DNA of 64,000 nt from Zanthoxylum bungeanum (lineage: Eukaryota; Streptophyta; Magnoliopsida; Sapindales; Rutaceae), in the NCBI GenBank assembly GCA_019454045.1, contig SKCR01049643.1, positions 147,329 to 211,328 of the forward strand, in the 5' to 3' direction. Positions 22,455 through 35,182 of the stretch are shown here, piece after piece. Both the position numbers and the translations under genes were made by a program. The notes under the pieces are model-generated. The model saw only the letters and a list, made by a program, of their open reading frames with translations, was not told the DNA's origin and made no database searches. Each line of letters opens with the position of its first letter. The first letter of the stretch is position 1.

Positions 22455-24400
22455 TATTGGACAATTATGACACATAGCATCTTTATTTGTACAGAACATT
22501 GTGTCGTTGTACAAATTAACTATATGACAAAGGAAATTGCTCTTTTATCATTTGTAATTGGATTACCGGGATATATAAATGATAAAAGTCCATATGATTA
22601 GTTCCGGATTAATAAGATATGAGACAGTATTAATCCATTAAGGTTTAATCATTAAAATATCCCTAGTGGTAGTATTATCGAGATTGGACATCGATAATGC
22701 GGAATAGACTAGTATTGCACTTGTGCGTATTGCGGCAGCATAACGGCATAGTTCTCATATATTTAAGTATTAGATACTTATGCAAGTGTGATAGGAGGTT
22801 ATGTTTACCGATGGTACGGAAACAGCTTCGCTCTGGATAGACCCCTCGGAATTCCATTGGTAGTATGACTATGTGTCTATGGAAGTCCGAATCAGGGTAG
22901 GTGTATATGGTCTTAACCTGAGACTTACATCGCTAATACTTGCGACAATCAATATACTTTGGTTTTGGTCGTCCAGGGCTTTAACAAGTTATGTGTACGC
23001 CTAATCTAGGTATATTGAGAATCGTAGTGTAGTGGGTATGATGTCAAGATGGAAGTATCACTTCAGTCATATGAAGATGATGATCACGCAGGATACGGAA
23101 CTAGTACTCTTTTATGCTGCAGCTATCGGGATAATATGACTAGGTCATGTTTATCCGATTATAGAGACTAGTTACCAGAGATCCGATATATGCTTCGTAC
23201 GGGGCAGACACAATTTCAGCCCCAGGCATTGCATGTGACATCCGATACTGGATCGCAATACGCAATACGACGTATACTACGCCTGATACAGATTATATAT
23301 TCCTTTAAGAATATTTATGGAGAATTGGGTAGGCACGGTGCTTTACTAGAAGCCAACCATGTCTTGTAAATCGGTAAAAACGTAGTACTAGTTACGTACG
23401 TGTTTAGATAGCCCGACGACCGGATTTACTGCCAACATATCCAGGGATCTCATGGGTCGCTTCCTGAAGATTCACCGATGACGTATGACTCGAACATAAT
23501 TAATATGGGATTAATTAGAAGAGAGAGAAAATTAATCTAGGATTAATTGCGGAGAGATTTTATTTGGGATAAAATACTATTAATAGAGAGAGAACGATTA
23601 ATTCGGAATTAATCGATAAAATAATATATTTGATATATTAAACGAAATTAGATTTCGACGCGGAATTAAAATTGGATTTTAATTCGGGCAAACGAGTTAA
23701 TTTAGAATTAATTCGCTAACGACGTGAATAGTAATTTTGCTGGGAAAAATTATTTAATTAAATTTGATTTAATTACGTCGCAACGGAAAATTCGTTAATT
23801 TGGAATTAGCGAACCCGAGCCCAGGATGTGTTGTGGGCCCACTCGGATTTTGAATCAAGTGGGGCCCACAAGTCACATCACGCGTCAAATCATTAGTCAC
23901 TCAAGTGATGGAAGTCTTGTCACTTTATGGTGATTGACATCTAGTCATTTTTTGATTGATGTGTGTTGTTGGAGGCATTAATGACTTGTACCAAATTTTT
24001 GGAAAATTTGTAAATGTTATTTGTTTTTGAAAATCAAATACACAACACACAATTTCTCTCTCTCTTTTCTCACCATGGCCTTCTTCATTTTCTCTCCATT
24101 TTGGGCGTGAACCTAGGGTTCATCTCCTTTGATTTTTGATTCAAAAATCACAAGTGTTAGCACACACAATGAGTCATTCCAAGGTGATAGGGAAACCAAT
24201 CATTGAGCTTGGAATCAACACTCAAAGCTTGGAGCTTGAAGATCAACACAAATGAAACCTTGGCCGAAAGTTGGAGGAGGAATTTTTGTTGTCTACGCAT
24301 CCAAAGTCCGATCAAAGTGAGTATTTTCCGCATTCTTACTTTGCTGTATTCACATGTTTAATTGCTTAATTGATCTTGGTTTGACCTAGAAAACCCAACA
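22455..24400 (+). mobile_element. 3' LTR of element A
   Basis: Pair of 12371-16474. It starts TATTGGACAATT (the G of the TG end is mutated) and ends AACCCAACA. It is uninterrupted and shows the empty site for G1. LTRs of B and C carry related blocks in reverse orientation. Confidence 0.93.
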
Positions 24401-24922
24401 AGCTACCCCTAAGGTATAACTTGAGGGCTCCCTAATTTTACTCCGACTGTATTTTGCATTTTTTTTATTCTGAGACTATATCTCCGGTCGAACTTGATAT
24501 ATGTCCGGTCGGACATGCGCAAAATGTCAAAAATGCCCGGTCAAACCTGAAAAAAATTCAGCCAGGTCTCCGAATCCAGACTCGGAGAATATGCACCTAT
24601 ATTTCTAGTTATTACTATTTCATTATTTTATTACTATTTTCTCTGTCTTATAGTCATTTTATTATTTTCATATTATTTCTAGTTTGTTATTATTATTGCA
24701 ATGCATGTTTCTGCACTTTTTATCCATTTGGTTTATGTAGAATATCTGACCAGGCTCCAAATATGTTCGGCTGGACATTAATGATATGAAACAGTGTCTG
24801 GCCAAGTTTCTCCGAAGCCAGCCCGGTGAGACATGTACCCTACCTTGTTTAATTATTGTTGTATTACTTTGGTCTCTATTTTATAGTCATTTTATTACTA
24901 TTATATTGTTACTGCTTCATTA
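24401..24922 (+). mobile_element. Element F, middle part between insertions A and D
   Basis: It carries the same CCGGTCGGACAT-type words as 11750-12055. It ends CATTA at the insertion point of D, and the text continues at 55532. The two small open frames (24454-24789, 24786-24986) are low-complexity and are not supported as genes. Confidence 0.5.
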
Positions 24923-27418
24923 TGATGGGGCGGCTGTGGGACCACAAGTGTCAGATTGGTGCCCCGCGCAGCGAAAATGGATCTAACCCATGGTAATTGA
25001 GCATGGGTGTATTTCTAAATATTTTAATGGAATACTATATTCCATTACAAGTGCATAGGAACAAACCGGGGATGAATCAGAGTCCAAAAAAACCAAAACG
25101 GGAGAAAACTAGGTCTTGAACATGGTGCGCACCTAGCACGCGCATGCTGCATTCACAACTTTGCGCAGCATGCTGCGTTGCAGCGTAGCAGCTACTGAAT
25201 CAAATTTTTATTTATTTATTTATTTTTGAAAAATCCTTAAATAATTTTAAAATCACCCAAAATAATTTTAATTTCAAAACCAACCTCAACACATATTATA
25301 CAACAAACATACATGTATTCTAAATACATATATGCATTTATTTGAATTAAAACACAAAACAAAATAGAATCCCACAATGAAGTGACTCATGAACAATTAC
25401 AGGTCACTCAAAGGTGGTCAAGTGATTCTAGAATGGTAGTCATAGCTCCAAATCTATAGTTCCAAACTCTAATTTTATATTTATGTCCAACATAAACATT
25501 TTGATCCAATCACAAGAATATTATGTTTATGCTTCCAAAGCATCCATACATAATTCATTAGCCGAATTTCAACTTCAAGCTATGTTATTATGTATCCAAT
25601 ACATAATACATCACTATATGTTTCACTAATGATAACTCACTAATGAAAACATAGCTTTAGAGAAGATCAAACTTACCTAGTAAGCTTGATTCCAAGATCC
25701 AATCTCCGTCTCCCTGTTGAAATATTATAGAGAACTTCAAAAGTTAGCAAGCTTGATTCCAAGATCCAATCTTGAGAACTTCCATATGTAGCAAGCTTGA
25801 TTCCAAGATCCAATCTTCTTCTCCTTGTTGAAATGTTCTAGAGAACTTTCAAAACTTCTCTAAACACTTCTTTTACATAGGCTAATATCTCTAATTCTTG
25901 TTTGTTTTAGATTTCTCAAGCTTAACTTTCTTAAACTTAATTAAAAACTTGCTCAAGCTTGTCTTTTATAGTGAAGCTTATGTAATTTTTAATTAATAAA
26001 AATTCTAATCAACTTTTAGGTAGGCTTAATCCAATTTGTCCAAATATGTATAATTAGGTATGACTAATCACATTTATCTACCACTTGGATTTAATCCAAT
26101 TAAATCAAGACAAAGTTCAATGAATGGATTAGTTCATTATCTACCACTTTGATTTAATCCAATTAAATCAAGATAAATACACATATTTTTTCATATTTTA
26201 TAATTACCAAAATATCCTCCAATGGTTGAGATATTTATGAAATTACAATAAAACCCTTGCGTGATTTTGGATTAATCTAATTGGGTCATAGTAAATAATT
26301 AATGTTATCCAATAACACTTAATTATTTTAATTGATAATTATAATATCAAATATTATTTATTATCAAACATTATCGGCTACCAAAGTGCTCAACGAGTAC
26401 ACTTCATATTGTTGGACTCTTTAAGTCCAGACATGTTCGTCATATAAGCCTAGCTTATATGTACGCAATTCGACCACCTCCGAATTCGCGAAGAACATGA
26501 ACAACCTTTTTTAACTATACAAGTTGAGGTCATCACATATGTTTAATAATCCCTCCGTCGTAGGCCATATGAGTTGTGCTTAGGAAACATAGATTACACT
26601 GTCAAGTTTCCAAGGCGCACATCTCATATTGTCAACATGTCTGTGATTCCTTACAGCTTATCAAAATATAATTTCTGATATATGCGATCAACCCTAGGTG
26701 ATCGGCTTTGGCCAAAGTCTTAAAAATCATGACTTACTCACTCAGATTCATTAACCCCTTATGGTACACATACGGGTATACAGATCCTATCTTGATACGC
26801 ACTTGATTAACGAGTGCATCGGTATATACCCAATGAACATCTAGTAGTCAGACCATGAAAGGTCTGCGACATTTATAGCATCAAAGTGTGGAGGATCACA
26901 CACAAAATCAATGATATCTTATAGTCAAAGGATCACATATTGTACTCGATTCGAGGAGATTCCTAGTGACGGTGGTGTGTACTTCTAACTATTAGGAATC
27001 ACATATAAGTCATTCAGTATTCGCTCCAACGAATACCCATATGTCTATACGAGCTTCCCTTGCTCATGGTACATCAGGTTAAACCATTGGAAGTCTAATT
27101 CCAATATACGATATGTGCTTATCTTCTAGGTTATAGGAATTCGACCGTATTCCAAAAATAACGATTAGGAATATTTACTTTAAGAATAGTCTATAATATG
27201 AATATTATCCCAATATTAAATCACTAAGTGTCTAGTATTACTACATGACTATTCTAAGGTCGATATCATTCTCATCATATTTATATATCAAACTAATATG
27301 CATAATGACATTACCATTAACAAGGTTGAAATGAAAATGTAGTTATTTTATTAATAATTAATAAAATATAATGTACAACATATTATTCGGATTGGCGCTC
27401 CAAGCACCAACTCCAACA
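24923..27418 (-). mobile_element. 3' LTR of element D
   Basis: 2496 bp, ending on the + strand in CACCAACTCCAACA, followed by AACTCCCACTTGC, the reverse of a purine tract. Its portion 26422-27418 aligns with 54532-55526. The inner end is firm, and the outer end rests on the CATTA duplication. Confidence 0.8.
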
Positions 27419-27951
27419 AACTCCCACTTGCTTAGTGCTAATCTGGATGGTATCGAAGTCTCATGTCCTTCATATGTTTATTGTATAACTTATGAGATAA
27501 GGCTTTATTAATCGGGTCTGCTACGTCGTCTTGTCCTTGAACCTTCAAGACCACTATGTCTTTTCGTTCAATGAATTTTATAATAATGCGATATTTCCTT
27601 TCGACGTGTTCAGACTTGGAATGTGCTCTCGGCTCCTTAGCTTGAGTAATGGCTCCGCTATTATCACAATATAGTGGGATCGAATCCGCAATACTTGGTA
27701 CAATGCCAAGTTCTGTGATAAAATTTTCAATCTAAACAGCTTTTTTAGCAGCTTCCGAAGTCGCTATAAGTTCTACCTCAGTGGTGGAATCCGCCGTTGA
27801 GCCTTTCTTTGAACATCAACAACTAATCGCACCACTATTAAGGGTAAATATGTATACAGATGTAGACTTTCTATCATCCGGATCTCCTTGGAAGTCGGAG
27901 TCTGTATAACCCTAAACTTGTAGCTCATATTCTCCATATATGAGAAACTTA
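27419..27951 (-). pseudogene. RNase H remnant of element D, part 1
   Basis: The minus strand encodes copia RNase H features: TTEVELIATSEAAKKAVW near 27740-27780, then a CDNSGAITQAKEPRAHSKSEHV-type block near 27620-27680. Stops occur. The sequence is cut at 27946 by solo LTR D' and resumes at 30453 (LKYLKVTKDK). Confidence 0.8.
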
Positions 27952-30447
27952 TGTTAGGGTTGGTGCTCGGAGTGCCAATCCGGATCGTATTTATGTCTGA
28001 TTCATGAATACGATCAATTTCTTTTTCCATAATATTACTTATTTAATGGTAGCACCTCTTATCTTTTATACACATATTCGATCAAATTACAATTAGATCG
28101 AAACTAAATCTGATTTAGTGATACGTGTATATCAGACAAAGACCCTAGGATTTACAACGTAGTGCGCAGTTATAACGTAATTTCTAATTGACATTGGGAA
28201 GCGTCATTATAAGTTGTATATCCTTAAATAAAGTTCCTGGTCAAGATTTACTAACACGGGTCGGTTAGTAAAATCCGCTGAGACCAGTACATGTCGTATA
28301 TCGTGACTTGGTCTGATGGTTTATCCCAATGAACCATGAGTCTCGGGAGACTCGTATAGACATATAGGTGTTTATTTGATAAACACTGAACGATTCACTG
28401 AATATTTCCTAATAGATGGTACATCAACGTCAATAGGAATCTTCTCGAGTTGAGCGAGCATAGTGGTCCTTCGACTTGAGATACCACAGTGGATATATGA
28501 GTTATCATTTACACTTTGATGGCAGTCACGTCACCGATCTATTTAGATCATACCTCCGCCTGTTCTTTGGGTGTGGACTGATGCTCATGATATCCAGTGC
28601 GTATCAAGATAGAATCTGTCAGTCCTGTGTACATGACATAGGTATCCTACACGTGTTTGCGATCTAGTAAATCCATGGCCGTGGTATAACTTCGGAAGCG
28701 AGTTCCTAGTGTTATTTAGAGATCATAAATTTGAAAGTCGACTATATTATACCATAAGGATTTGACGTTCTTATCTATATCCCAGGTATAATATGGATAG
28801 CCTGTGACGGAGGGATTATATGTATGCAATGACATTGACTTGTATAGTTTAGCGATATTATTTGTGGTCGTCATAATTCATGAGTGGGTGAATTATGGAC
28901 ACGAAATTGGATTTCATGACAGATAAACCTAAACTTAGAGAGTCCCATAATATGAAGTGTACTCGTTGAACACTTGGGCAACGTGTTATGAATAATACAG
29001 ATTATTCATAATACTTCATCGGATTAAATGAGTTAATTCGAATCGTTTAATCGATTAAACGAAAACACATGCTTTAGGGGATTTTGGTCAATTTATAATT
29101 AATGTGTATTTGTATTTGATACAAAATTTGATTTGATACATATTAATTATTTGTCAAATGAGTTTTTGACACATGCCATAAATATATGTATTTGTTATTT
29201 AATGTAAATAAAAATACATATATAATAACAATTATATTAATTAATTAATTAGATATTTAAATGTTAAATATTTAAATTATTAAATGATAAACTTTTTTCA
29301 TAATAGTTATGATAAATGTTTAATTATAATTGGTTACATGTGGCATGCTTTAATTAAACTTTAGGTGTGCAAATATGATTTGCTAACATAAAGTTTACTT
29401 TTATTTAATTGAATTAAATAAAGAAATTGACAAAAATACCCTTCTAAAGTTGATTCTTACAAAATTTAAAGTAAAAAAATTTGTTTCTTATTCATTCATC
29501 TTCCTCCTTGGTCGTGACTTTCAAAAGGAAAAAGGTTCCAAAGTTGCTTGATGATTCAAGATTGAAAGTGAAGGCAAAAAAAGAAAAAGCTTAGGAAAAT
29601 TGGAGATTAAAAGGTAATCTTTAATATTCTTGAGTTTAGAAATTTAGTTTCTTGTTCTTGTGTTCCTAGAATAGTTCTAGGGTTTTCTTTACTTGTTAAA
29701 ATTTGGGTTTTTGGTGTTGGAAGATGGATTTGGAAGTGTTAAGCATGTGTGAAGTAGAATTGGATAATATTATTGTAATATTTATTCAATTTGATCATTT
29801 GATGATATGTTACCATTCTAGAGTGTTATGACCACTCTTTTAATGCCTAGAATTGTTCTTGGATGGTTCATTTGTGGTGACTTTGGTTGGTGTTAAGATT
29901 AATTAGATTAATGTTGGAAAATTGGATTTTAAGCATGAAAATTTGATATATTTTTCTTCTGGATCAGATATGGAAATATTGTGTATTTGGTGATGAAACA
30001 TGTTTCATATGAATGTATTGGATGTGTTTTGGGTGTTGGAACAATTGCCGGAAACTGATTCAGAGTTTAAATATGCGAAAACGGTGAAAAACGGTGTTAC
30101 CGGGTGACGGCTGCCCAAACAGTGAATTGGTCATTGTTCAGGCAGCCCATGAACTGCCCTAGCACTATTGAGGCTGACCTGGGAAGCCCTCATGTGCATT
30201 GGGTGGTCAGTTCGGCCAAAAACGTGTTTTATGCCATTTTGCAGAAAAATATTTTTCGTAAAAATTTTGCGACGTTCCTTAGTTATTCATGTCATTTATT
30301 TGATATCGAATAAATATGTTTAGGTGAAATATGAATAATTTATTCATATTGGATATTGAATAATTTATTCGGTAATTTAAAAAGTTTTAAAATTATGATT
30401 TCGCCCGAACAGCGCTTCCGTCGCGCCCTTTGCCCAAAACCCCAACA
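27952..30447 (+). mobile_element. Solo LTR D' inside the RNase H region of D
   Basis: It starts TGTTAGGGTTGG and ends AACCCCAACA, flanked by ACTTA at 27947-27951 and 30448-30452. It is 2496 bp by my count, the same as D's LTR. Its first part is the reverse complement of D's LTR inner end (GTTGGTGCTCGGAGTGCCAATCC), and further blocks match D in opposite orientation. No internal coding region exists, so it is a solo LTR of the same or a sister family. Small open frames at 28476, 30104 and 30356 are within it and are not supported as genes. Confidence 0.85.
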
Positions 30448-30452
30448 ACTTA

Positions 30453-31502
30453 TCCTTAGTAACCTTAAGATATTTCAGGATATGTTTCACGGATATTCAA
30501 TGAACATGACCCGGATCAGAGTGATATCAACTAGTAACACTAACACTGAAACTGATATCGGGTCTTGTACATAACATAACTTACATAATACTTCCAATAC
30601 AAGAATCATATGGCAAGTTAGACATTCTAACTCTCTATTCCTCAGTCTGAGGTGTCATTTTCTTCGAAATATGTATGTCATATCGAAAAAGGTACATTTA
30701 CTGCCTTGCAATTGGTAAAACTGTACCTTTCTAACATTTTATCTATGTACGTGGATTGCGACAACTCTATAATGTTCTTTACTCTATCTCGGTAGAGTCT
30801 TATAACCAGTATATAGGAAGCTTTACACATGTCTTTCATGGAGAAGTTCTTGCAAATGTAGGCTTTCACACTTTGCATCAATCTTATATCATTTTCGATG
30901 ATAAGGATATCATATACATATAATACAAGGAATATTATCATTCTCCCACTAACTTTCATATAAAAAATGGTTCTTTCTCGTTCTTGATGAATACAGATAA
31001 TCTAATTATCTCATCAAAATGATGATTTCGGCTTCGGGATGCTTGTTTAAGTCCATAAATAGACTTATTGAGCTTACAAATCAAGTTTGAAGTCTCACTG
31101 GATAGGAAAATCTTTGATTGTTCCATATATATATATCCTTCTAGAGGAATCCATTTAAAAAAATGATTTTCACATCCATCTGTCATATCTCATAATTGTG
31201 ATATGCAACAATAGCTAAGAGAATCCTAATGGATTTTAACATAGATACTAGATAAATTTTTTCCTTATTGTCAATCCCAGGACGTTAAGTGTAACATTTC
31301 GCTACCAGTCGGGCCTTAATGGTTTTCACCTTTCCATCGGGCCCTCGTTTTTATTTATAAACCCATTTATAACCAATAGGTTGAACTCCTTTAGGAAATT
31401 CAACCAAGTCCCAGACTTGGTTGTCATGCATAGAATTCATTTCAGATTTTATGGCTTCCTATCATTTTCCCGAATCGATATCCAATATCGCCTATTTATT
31501 GT
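30453..31502 (-). pseudogene. Reverse transcriptase remnant of element D, part 2
   Basis: Minus-strand blocks: an RT catalytic site altered to YVYD (LVLYVYDILII, near 30915), YGLKQASRSRN near 31030, then MDVKIIF, and upstream MNSMHDNQVWDLVEF near 31410. Stops interrupt the frame. The upstream part is lost at the junction with LTR E near 31503. Confidence 0.8.
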
Positions 31503-32569
31503 TAGTGTTTCTAGAACAAGCCACAAGATCTCTAAGTTCATTTGTGTGTGAATAAAGAAGAGGAGTTGCGGAAATACTCACAATGCTTGGTAGAGAAAAT
31601 CAAAATTTTCATGGATGTAATGGAAGCTCCAAGCCATCAAATTGAATTCCAAACTCTAGGATTGGTTTCCCTATCACCTCATTTATTTCCTTAAGTGCTA
31701 GCTTTAGAAGAATTTTGCAACAAAATTCCATGGAGAGGGCTTGAAGTTTTCGGCCAAGGGAGATTTGGGAGAGAAGAGAGAGTTTTGTGTTTGCTGTGAA
31801 TAGTAACTTGTGCTCACTTCCAAAGTTGACCAAATTAATATATACTAAGTTTGTGTGTTGGAATTAGCTTGAGTGTTTTAAAAGCAATCTAAACTTTTCA
31901 CTCAACCATTACCAAATTCCATCAAATGTCAAACATATTGATGTAAGTTGGTGGGCTCCACTTTAAATTCCAAATTTAAGTCGGACAATCCAACACGCAA
32001 CTTTGCTCGGGCCCAGGTTCGTTTAATTTTGAATTACACGAATTTTCCGTTACGACATAATTAAATCCAATTTAATTAAATAATAATGCCTAGCAAAATT
32101 ATTACGTTAGTCGCTTATGAATTAATTCTAAATAAATTTGTTCGCACGAATTAAAATCCAACTTTAATTCCGCATTGAAATCTAATTTCAATTAATATAT
32201 CTAATATATTATTTTAGCCCAAAAAAATAAATTAAATAGAAAAATCCAAATTCATTATTAAATTTATTTTACCGATTAATTCCAAATTAATTGCGTTCTC
32301 TCCTCTCGGCGAATTTAATCCCAAATAAATTCTCGACGCAATTAATCCCAGATTAACTCTTTCTCTGATAATTAATCCCTGATTAATTCTTGCCGTAATT
32401 AATCCCAGATTAATTTTCTCTCTCATAATTAATCCCAGATTAATTTTGTTCGAGTCAAATCTCATCGGTGAATCTTTGGGAAGCGACCCAAGAGATCCAT
32501 GGATATGTTGGCAGTAAATACGGTCGTCAGACCATCCGAACACGTGCGTACCATGTACCACGTTCTTAC
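31503..32569 (-). mobile_element. Partial LTR E, left piece
   Basis: The sequence from about TGTTTCTAGAAC (31503) onward resembles the LTRs of B and C block by block: AGTTGCGGAAATAC, a CTCCAAGC-rich segment, then AATTAATCCCAGATTAAT repeats. It ends at CTTAC, where B inserted. The right piece resumes at 54178. The left boundary is uncertain by tens of bases. Confidence 0.7.
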
Positions 32570-34479
32570 TGTTGGGTTTCTAAGGTGTCCCAAGATCAAT
32601 TTAAGCAAGAAATCATGTGAATACTCAAAGGAGAAAAGCGGAAATAAACTCACATTGAACGGATTTTGGATGCGTTGATAATGAAAAGTTTGCCTTTGAG
32701 ATGCTCCTCCAAGCTCATCTTTCAAGTGTTGAATCCAAGCTCCAAGCTATGATTTGAGATTTCAAGCTCAAAGGTTGGTTTTCCTAACACCTTGATATGA
32801 TTCTTCAAGTGCTAGCTCTGGAAATTTTTGCAACAAAAATTTCCCTTTTGCCTTGTGAAGGATTCGGCCAAGGAGAGAGTTTTAGAGTTTTTTATGTTTT
32901 GTTTCAAAAACCAAAATACAACTTATCCAAAAGTTAAAACAAACTTTGGTATATGCTTTTCCAAAAACCAAAACAAGTTTGGAGGGAAAATTAGCATTCA
33001 ATGCCTCCATCTACTCCCATCATGAATAGTGACTGGATGTCAATCACAAAAATGTGACATGACTTCCATCACAAAAGTGACTTGCGATGTGACTTGTGGG
33101 CCCCACTTTAATTCAAAATCCGAGTGGGCCCGCAAACATATTCCGGGCTCGGGTTCGTTAATTCCGAATTAACGAATTTTTCGTTGCGACGTAATTAAAT
33201 CAAATTTAATTAAATAATTATGCCTAACAAAATTACTATTCACGTCGCTCGTGAATTAATTCTAAATTAATTCGTTCGCCCGAATTAAAATCCAATTTTA
33301 ATTCCGCGTCAAAATCTTATTTCGTTTAATATATCGAATATATTATTTTATCGATTAATTCCAAATTAATCGTTTTCTCTCTTCTAATAGAATTTTATCC
33401 CAGATAAATTCTCACCGTAATTAATCCTAGATTAATTATGTTCGAATCATACGTCATCGGTGAATCTTTGGGAAGTGACCAATGAGATCCTTGGATATGT
33501 TGGCAGTAAATCCAGTCATCGGACTATCCGAACACGTGAGTAACTCGTACTACGTTCTTACCAATTTACGAGACATGGTTGGCCTCTAGCAAAGCACCGT
33601 GCCTACCCAATTCTCCAAAAATATTTTTAAAGGAATATATAATCTATGTCAGACGTAGTATACGTAGTATTGCGTATTACGATCTAGTATCGGATGTCAC
33701 ATGCAAGGCCTGGGGCTGGAATAGTGTCTGCCTCGTACGAAGCATATATCGAATCACAAGCAACTAGTCTATTTAATCGGATAATCATGACCTTGTCATA
33801 TTATCCCAATGGTTGCAACCAATTAGAGTACCAGTTCTGTATCCCTGCGTGATCATCATCTCTATTTGACTAAAGTGATACTTCCGTCTTGACATCACAC
33901 CCAATACACTACTATTCTCAATACACTCAGAAGATGCGTACACAGAACCTGTTAAAGTCCTGGACGACCAAAACCAAAGCGTATTGATTGTCGCAAGTAC
34001 TAGCGATGCAAGTCTCAGGTTACGACCAAATACACCTACCCTGATTCGGATTCCCATAGACACATAGTCATACTACCAATGGGATTCCGCGGGGTCTATC
34101 CGGAGCGAAGCTGTTTCCGTACCATCGGTAAACACAACCTCATATCACACTTGCATAAGTATCCAATATTTAAATATATGAGAATTATGTCGTTACGCTT
34201 CCATAACACGCACAAGTGCAATACTAGTCCATTTCGCATTATCGATGTCCAGTCTCGATAATACTACGACTAGGGATATTTAATTATGAAACCTTTATGG
34301 ATTGATATTGTCTCATATCTAATAATCCGGAACTAATCATAAGGACTTTTATCATTTATATATTTAAGTAATCAAATTACAAAATGATTAAATGCAATTT
34401 CATTGTCACATGGTTAATTTGTACAAAAACCACAATGTCTTTTACAAATAGTGACGCTATGGGTCATAATTATCCAACA
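32570..34479 (-). mobile_element. 3' LTR of element B
   Basis: On the + strand it starts TGTTGGGTTTCTAAGG and ends TATCCAACA. It matches 40643-41467 joined to 53090-54172. Confidence 0.92.
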
Positions 34480-35182
34480 ATCTCCCACTTGGCCTATAGC
34501 CAGTCACTCAAGCATCTAACACCTGAACTATGTACATGTCGCTCAAACTTTTGCTGAGGAATAGCTTTCGTCAGCGGATCTGCAATGTTGTCCTCTGATA
34601 CGACCTTCTCGATCTTCACATCGCCACGATGTATGATCTCATGAATCATATGGAAATGTCAAAGAACATGTCTGGATCGTTGATGAGACTGTGGTTCCTT
34701 AGCCTGCGTTATAGCCCTGTTATTGTCACAATACAATGGAACGGGCTCAGCTGCTAACAGAATTACTCCTAATCCAATTAGGAATTTACGGATCCAAACT
34801 GCCTCTTTTGCTGCTTCAACTGCAGCAATATACTCCGCTTCTGTTATTGAATAGGCAAAAGTCTCTTGCTTGGAAGATTTCCAGCTTACTGCTCCGTTGT
34901 TCAAACAAAATATGTACCCGGATTGCGACTTACAGTCGTCTTTATCGGTTTGGAAACTTGCATCGGTATACCCAGTTACCTCAAGTTCTACATCTCCATA
35001 GATTAAGAAAGCATCCTTAGTTCGTCTAAGATACTTAAGGATATTCTTAACCGCCAGCTAGTGACCTTCACCTGGATCGGCCTGATAGCGACTACACATG
35101 CTCAAAGCATACGAGACATCAGGTCGCGTACATATCATGGCATACATGATCAATCCGACTGCCGAGGCGAACGGTATCCGAC
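34480..35182 (-). pseudogene. RNase H remnant and purine tract of element B
   Basis: The minus strand at 34480-34492 ends in AAGTGGGAGATTG, the purine tract. The open stretch 34659-34904 encodes the copia RNase H core (VSWKSSKQETFAYSITEAEY, then EAVWIRKFL and a YCDN block). It is in a different frame from the RT frame upstream, so at least one indel lies between them. Confidence 0.85.

Larger units (their letters stand above)
12371..24400 (+). mobile_element. Ty1/copia retrotransposon A (degenerate, complete outline)
   Basis: LTRs lie at 12371-16474 (interrupted by a 2143-bp solo LTR) and 22455-24400. Without the insertion they are about 1956 and 1946 bp and match closely by eye. A PBS follows the 5' LTR and a purine tract precedes the 3' LTR. 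The flanking 5-mers ATCTA (12366-12370) and AGCTA (24401-24405) are a likely target duplication with one change. The order gag, integrase, RT, RNase H is copia-type. Every domain carries stops and shifts. Confidence 0.92.

Noticed and set aside
24454..24986. Two hydrophobic open frames that could be read as membrane proteins
   Set aside because: The hydrophobic residues come from T-rich low-complexity DNA in element F, with no start context, splice pattern or family resemblance.
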